Source: Blastococcus saxobsidens (GTDB lineage: Bacteria > Actinomycetota > Actinomycetes > Mycobacteriales > Geodermatophilaceae). Taken from it: 64,000 bases of DNA. This document shows, in pieces, positions 63,030 to 64,000 of the stretch. A program made the position numbers and the translations under genes. The notes under the pieces were generated by a model that ran no database searches, was not told where the DNA came from, and worked only from the letters and a program-made list of their open reading frames with translations. The number at the start of each line of letters is the position of its first letter. Positions within the stretch are counted from its first letter, which is position 1. The stretch lies in the NCBI RefSeq assembly GCF_002938435.1, contig NZ_POQT01000006.1:1-64000 (forward strand), in the 5' to 3' direction.

Positions 63030-63629
63030 GTGCGAACATCGAGCATGACTGCTTCGCGATCGGCCGGTCGAGGCCACTCCCCCGGACGGCGGGTGGGCCA
63101 GGCGCTGCTCGGCATGGCCGCGACCGCGCTGATCGTGGGCACCGGACCCTCCGTGGCCCTCGCCCACGACGGACTGGTCAGCACCACGCCGGCCCCGGCC
63201 GAGACGGTGAGCACCGCGCCGTCGGCCGTCGAACTCCGGTTCACCGGGGAACCGCTGCCGCTGGGCACCCAGGTGCTGGTGAGCGGACCGGACGGCGCCC
63301 CGGTGTCGGAGGGCCCTGCCGAGATCCGCGACACCGCGGTCGTCCAGCCGGTGCGGGACGCGCTCCCGGCGGGCGCCTACCGGGTGGAGTGGCGCAGCAC
63401 CTCCTCCGACGGGCACCCGCTGTCGGGAACGTACGACTTCACCGTCACCGAGGCCGCCGCCTCCGCGCCTGCCTCCGCGCCCGCCGCCGCCGCCGAGCCG
63501 GTCCTGGAGCCGGCCCGGGCCGACGCTCCTCAGGACGCCGGGCTCCCCGCCGTCTATCCGCTGGCCGGCGTCGGCCTGCTCGGCGCCCTCGGCGTCCTGA
63601 CCGCCCGTCGGCTGCGCAGGCGGTCGTGA
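63030..63629 (+). CDS. copC: Copper resistance protein CopC
   Basis: 199 aa (194 from the ATG at 63045). Signal peptide ends VALA|HDGLVS, so the mature protein begins with the copper-binding His. The YobA/CopC fold includes PAPAETVSTAPSAVELRFTG, and GHPLSGTYDFTV has the second His. A Pro/Ala linker and C-terminal helix anchor it. Stop overlaps the copD start. Confidence 0.92.
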   Translation: MRTSSMTASRSAGRGHSPGRRVGQALLGMAATALIVGTGPSVALAHDGLVSTTPAPAETVSTAPSAVELRFTGEPLPLGTQVLVSGPDGAPVSEGPAEIRDTAVVQPVRDALPAGAYRVEWRSTSSDGHPLSGTYDFTVTEAAASAPASAPAAAAEPVLEPARADAPQDAGLPAVYPLAGVGLLGALGVLTARRLRRRS

Positions 63630-64000
63630 CCCGCGGCGGGCCGGCGACCCTGCTGACCCCCGAGGGCCGATCCCCGGCCCGAGCGGAGCAGGAGGCACGG
63701 CTGCCGTGGACGGCGCCTGCACTGGCCGCCACCGGCGTCGCGCTGGTCGCCGTCGTCCTGGCGGCGCTCACCGTCGGCGGTGGCGGTCCCGAGGGCGGGC
63801 ACCCCCTGGCCGGTCCCGGCGCCCTGGTCGAAGGTCTGGCGCCGATCGCCGCCCTGGCCGCGCGGATCGCCGCCGTGGGCACCGTCGGCACTCTGGTCTT
63901 CGCCGCCGTCCTCCTGCCCGGGACCCCCGAGGCCCGCCGGGCGCTCGGCGCCGCCTCGTCGTGGGCGCTGGCCTGGGCCGGGACCACCGCGCTCGGGGCC
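63626..64000 (+). CDS. copD: CopD family membrane protein (3' end missing)
   Basis: 125 codons visible; the gene runs off the window. GTG at 63626 overlaps the copC stop (GTGA). After a short soluble part come hydrophobic segments (ALAATGVALVAVVLAALTVG, then RIAAVGTVGTLVFAAVLLPG), the N-terminal part of the CopD copper-import domain. In actinobacteria copC and copD often form one operon or one fused protein. Confidence 0.82.
   Translation, partial: MTRGGPATLLTPEGRSPARAEQEARLPWTAPALAATGVALVAVVLAALTVGGGGPEGGHPLAGPGALVEGLAPIAALAARIAAVGTVGTLVFAAVLLPGTPEARRALGAASSWALAWAGTTALGA

Noticed and set aside
61402-63048. 545-codon plus-strand frame opposite the sortase and CHRD genes
   Set aside because: The minus strand has a signal peptide, CHRD motif and sortase active site; the plus frame has none.

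Overview
The window is high-GC DNA (low 70s percent by eye) from an actinobacterium. Gene content and order fit the family Geodermatophilaceae (Blastococcus, Geodermatophilus, Modestobacter type): a bacterial proteasome and pupylation locus, RbpA, GarA, a PafBC pair, split Lnt and Ppm genes, and many leaderless genes starting with GTG. The order also matches, from family knowledge, two blocks of the Mycobacterium tuberculosis chromosome (Rv1825 to Rv1832 and about Rv2050 to Rv2119), both near its replication terminus. Family placement is inference; the gene calls rest on protein motifs.

Layout. 1-7.5 kb: DUF881 protein (cut by the window start), gcvH, garA, a MerR regulator (FtsR type), a DUF151 nuclease, a second MerR regulator and gcvP, all on the + strand. 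7.6-14.8 kb: DUF5999 protein, pantothenate kinase, GNAT, PEBP-like protein, a HAD phosphatase coupled to a GH65 phosphorylase, and an M50 protease. 14.8-18 kb: a low-density stretch with an ABM-domain membrane protein, a dapA fragment, a decayed VOC gene, an orphan Imm21-like protein, a 28-bp sequence with the structure of the chromosome dimer resolution site dif (16890-16917), a perfect palindrome with 22-bp arms and a small acidic lipoprotein. 18-28 kb: lipid and nucleotide genes (GDPD, PlsC, transporter, thymidine kinase), rbpA behind a canonical SigR-type promoter, fxsA, ppm, lnt and an amidohydrolase. 28-38 kb: mixed accessory genes including two behind LexA/SOS boxes (a radical SAM protein and a 13E12-type HNH protein), a recombinase-like ORF of unknown function and a broken HsdR-like gene. 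38-59 kb: helY, DAG kinase, tatC, tatA, pafC, pafB, DUF3866, pafA, prcA, prcB, an endonuclease VII gene, pup, dop, a HAD protein, mpa, trmI and a RecB-like nuclease. 59-64 kb: DinB-like, DUF4287, HAD, GGDEF, sortase, CHRD protein, copC and the start of copD.

Gene direction supports a terminus near 16.9 kb: to its left most genes run rightward (12 of 18), to its right most run leftward (about 32 of 49), as expected if forks converge there. About 17 genes have a TANNNT -10 box 6-8 nt before the start codon, so leaderless transcription is common.

The most unusual material is non-genic: the dif site with gene debris beside it; a roughly 50-bp palindromic element present three times, twice inside reading frames in the same phase; a 35-bp element repeated before pafC and prcB; a roughly 33-bp motif in two inverted copies, one over the promoter of the recombinase-like ORF; and several long perfect inverted repeats. 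No tRNA, rRNA, CRISPR array or intact insertion sequence was seen.
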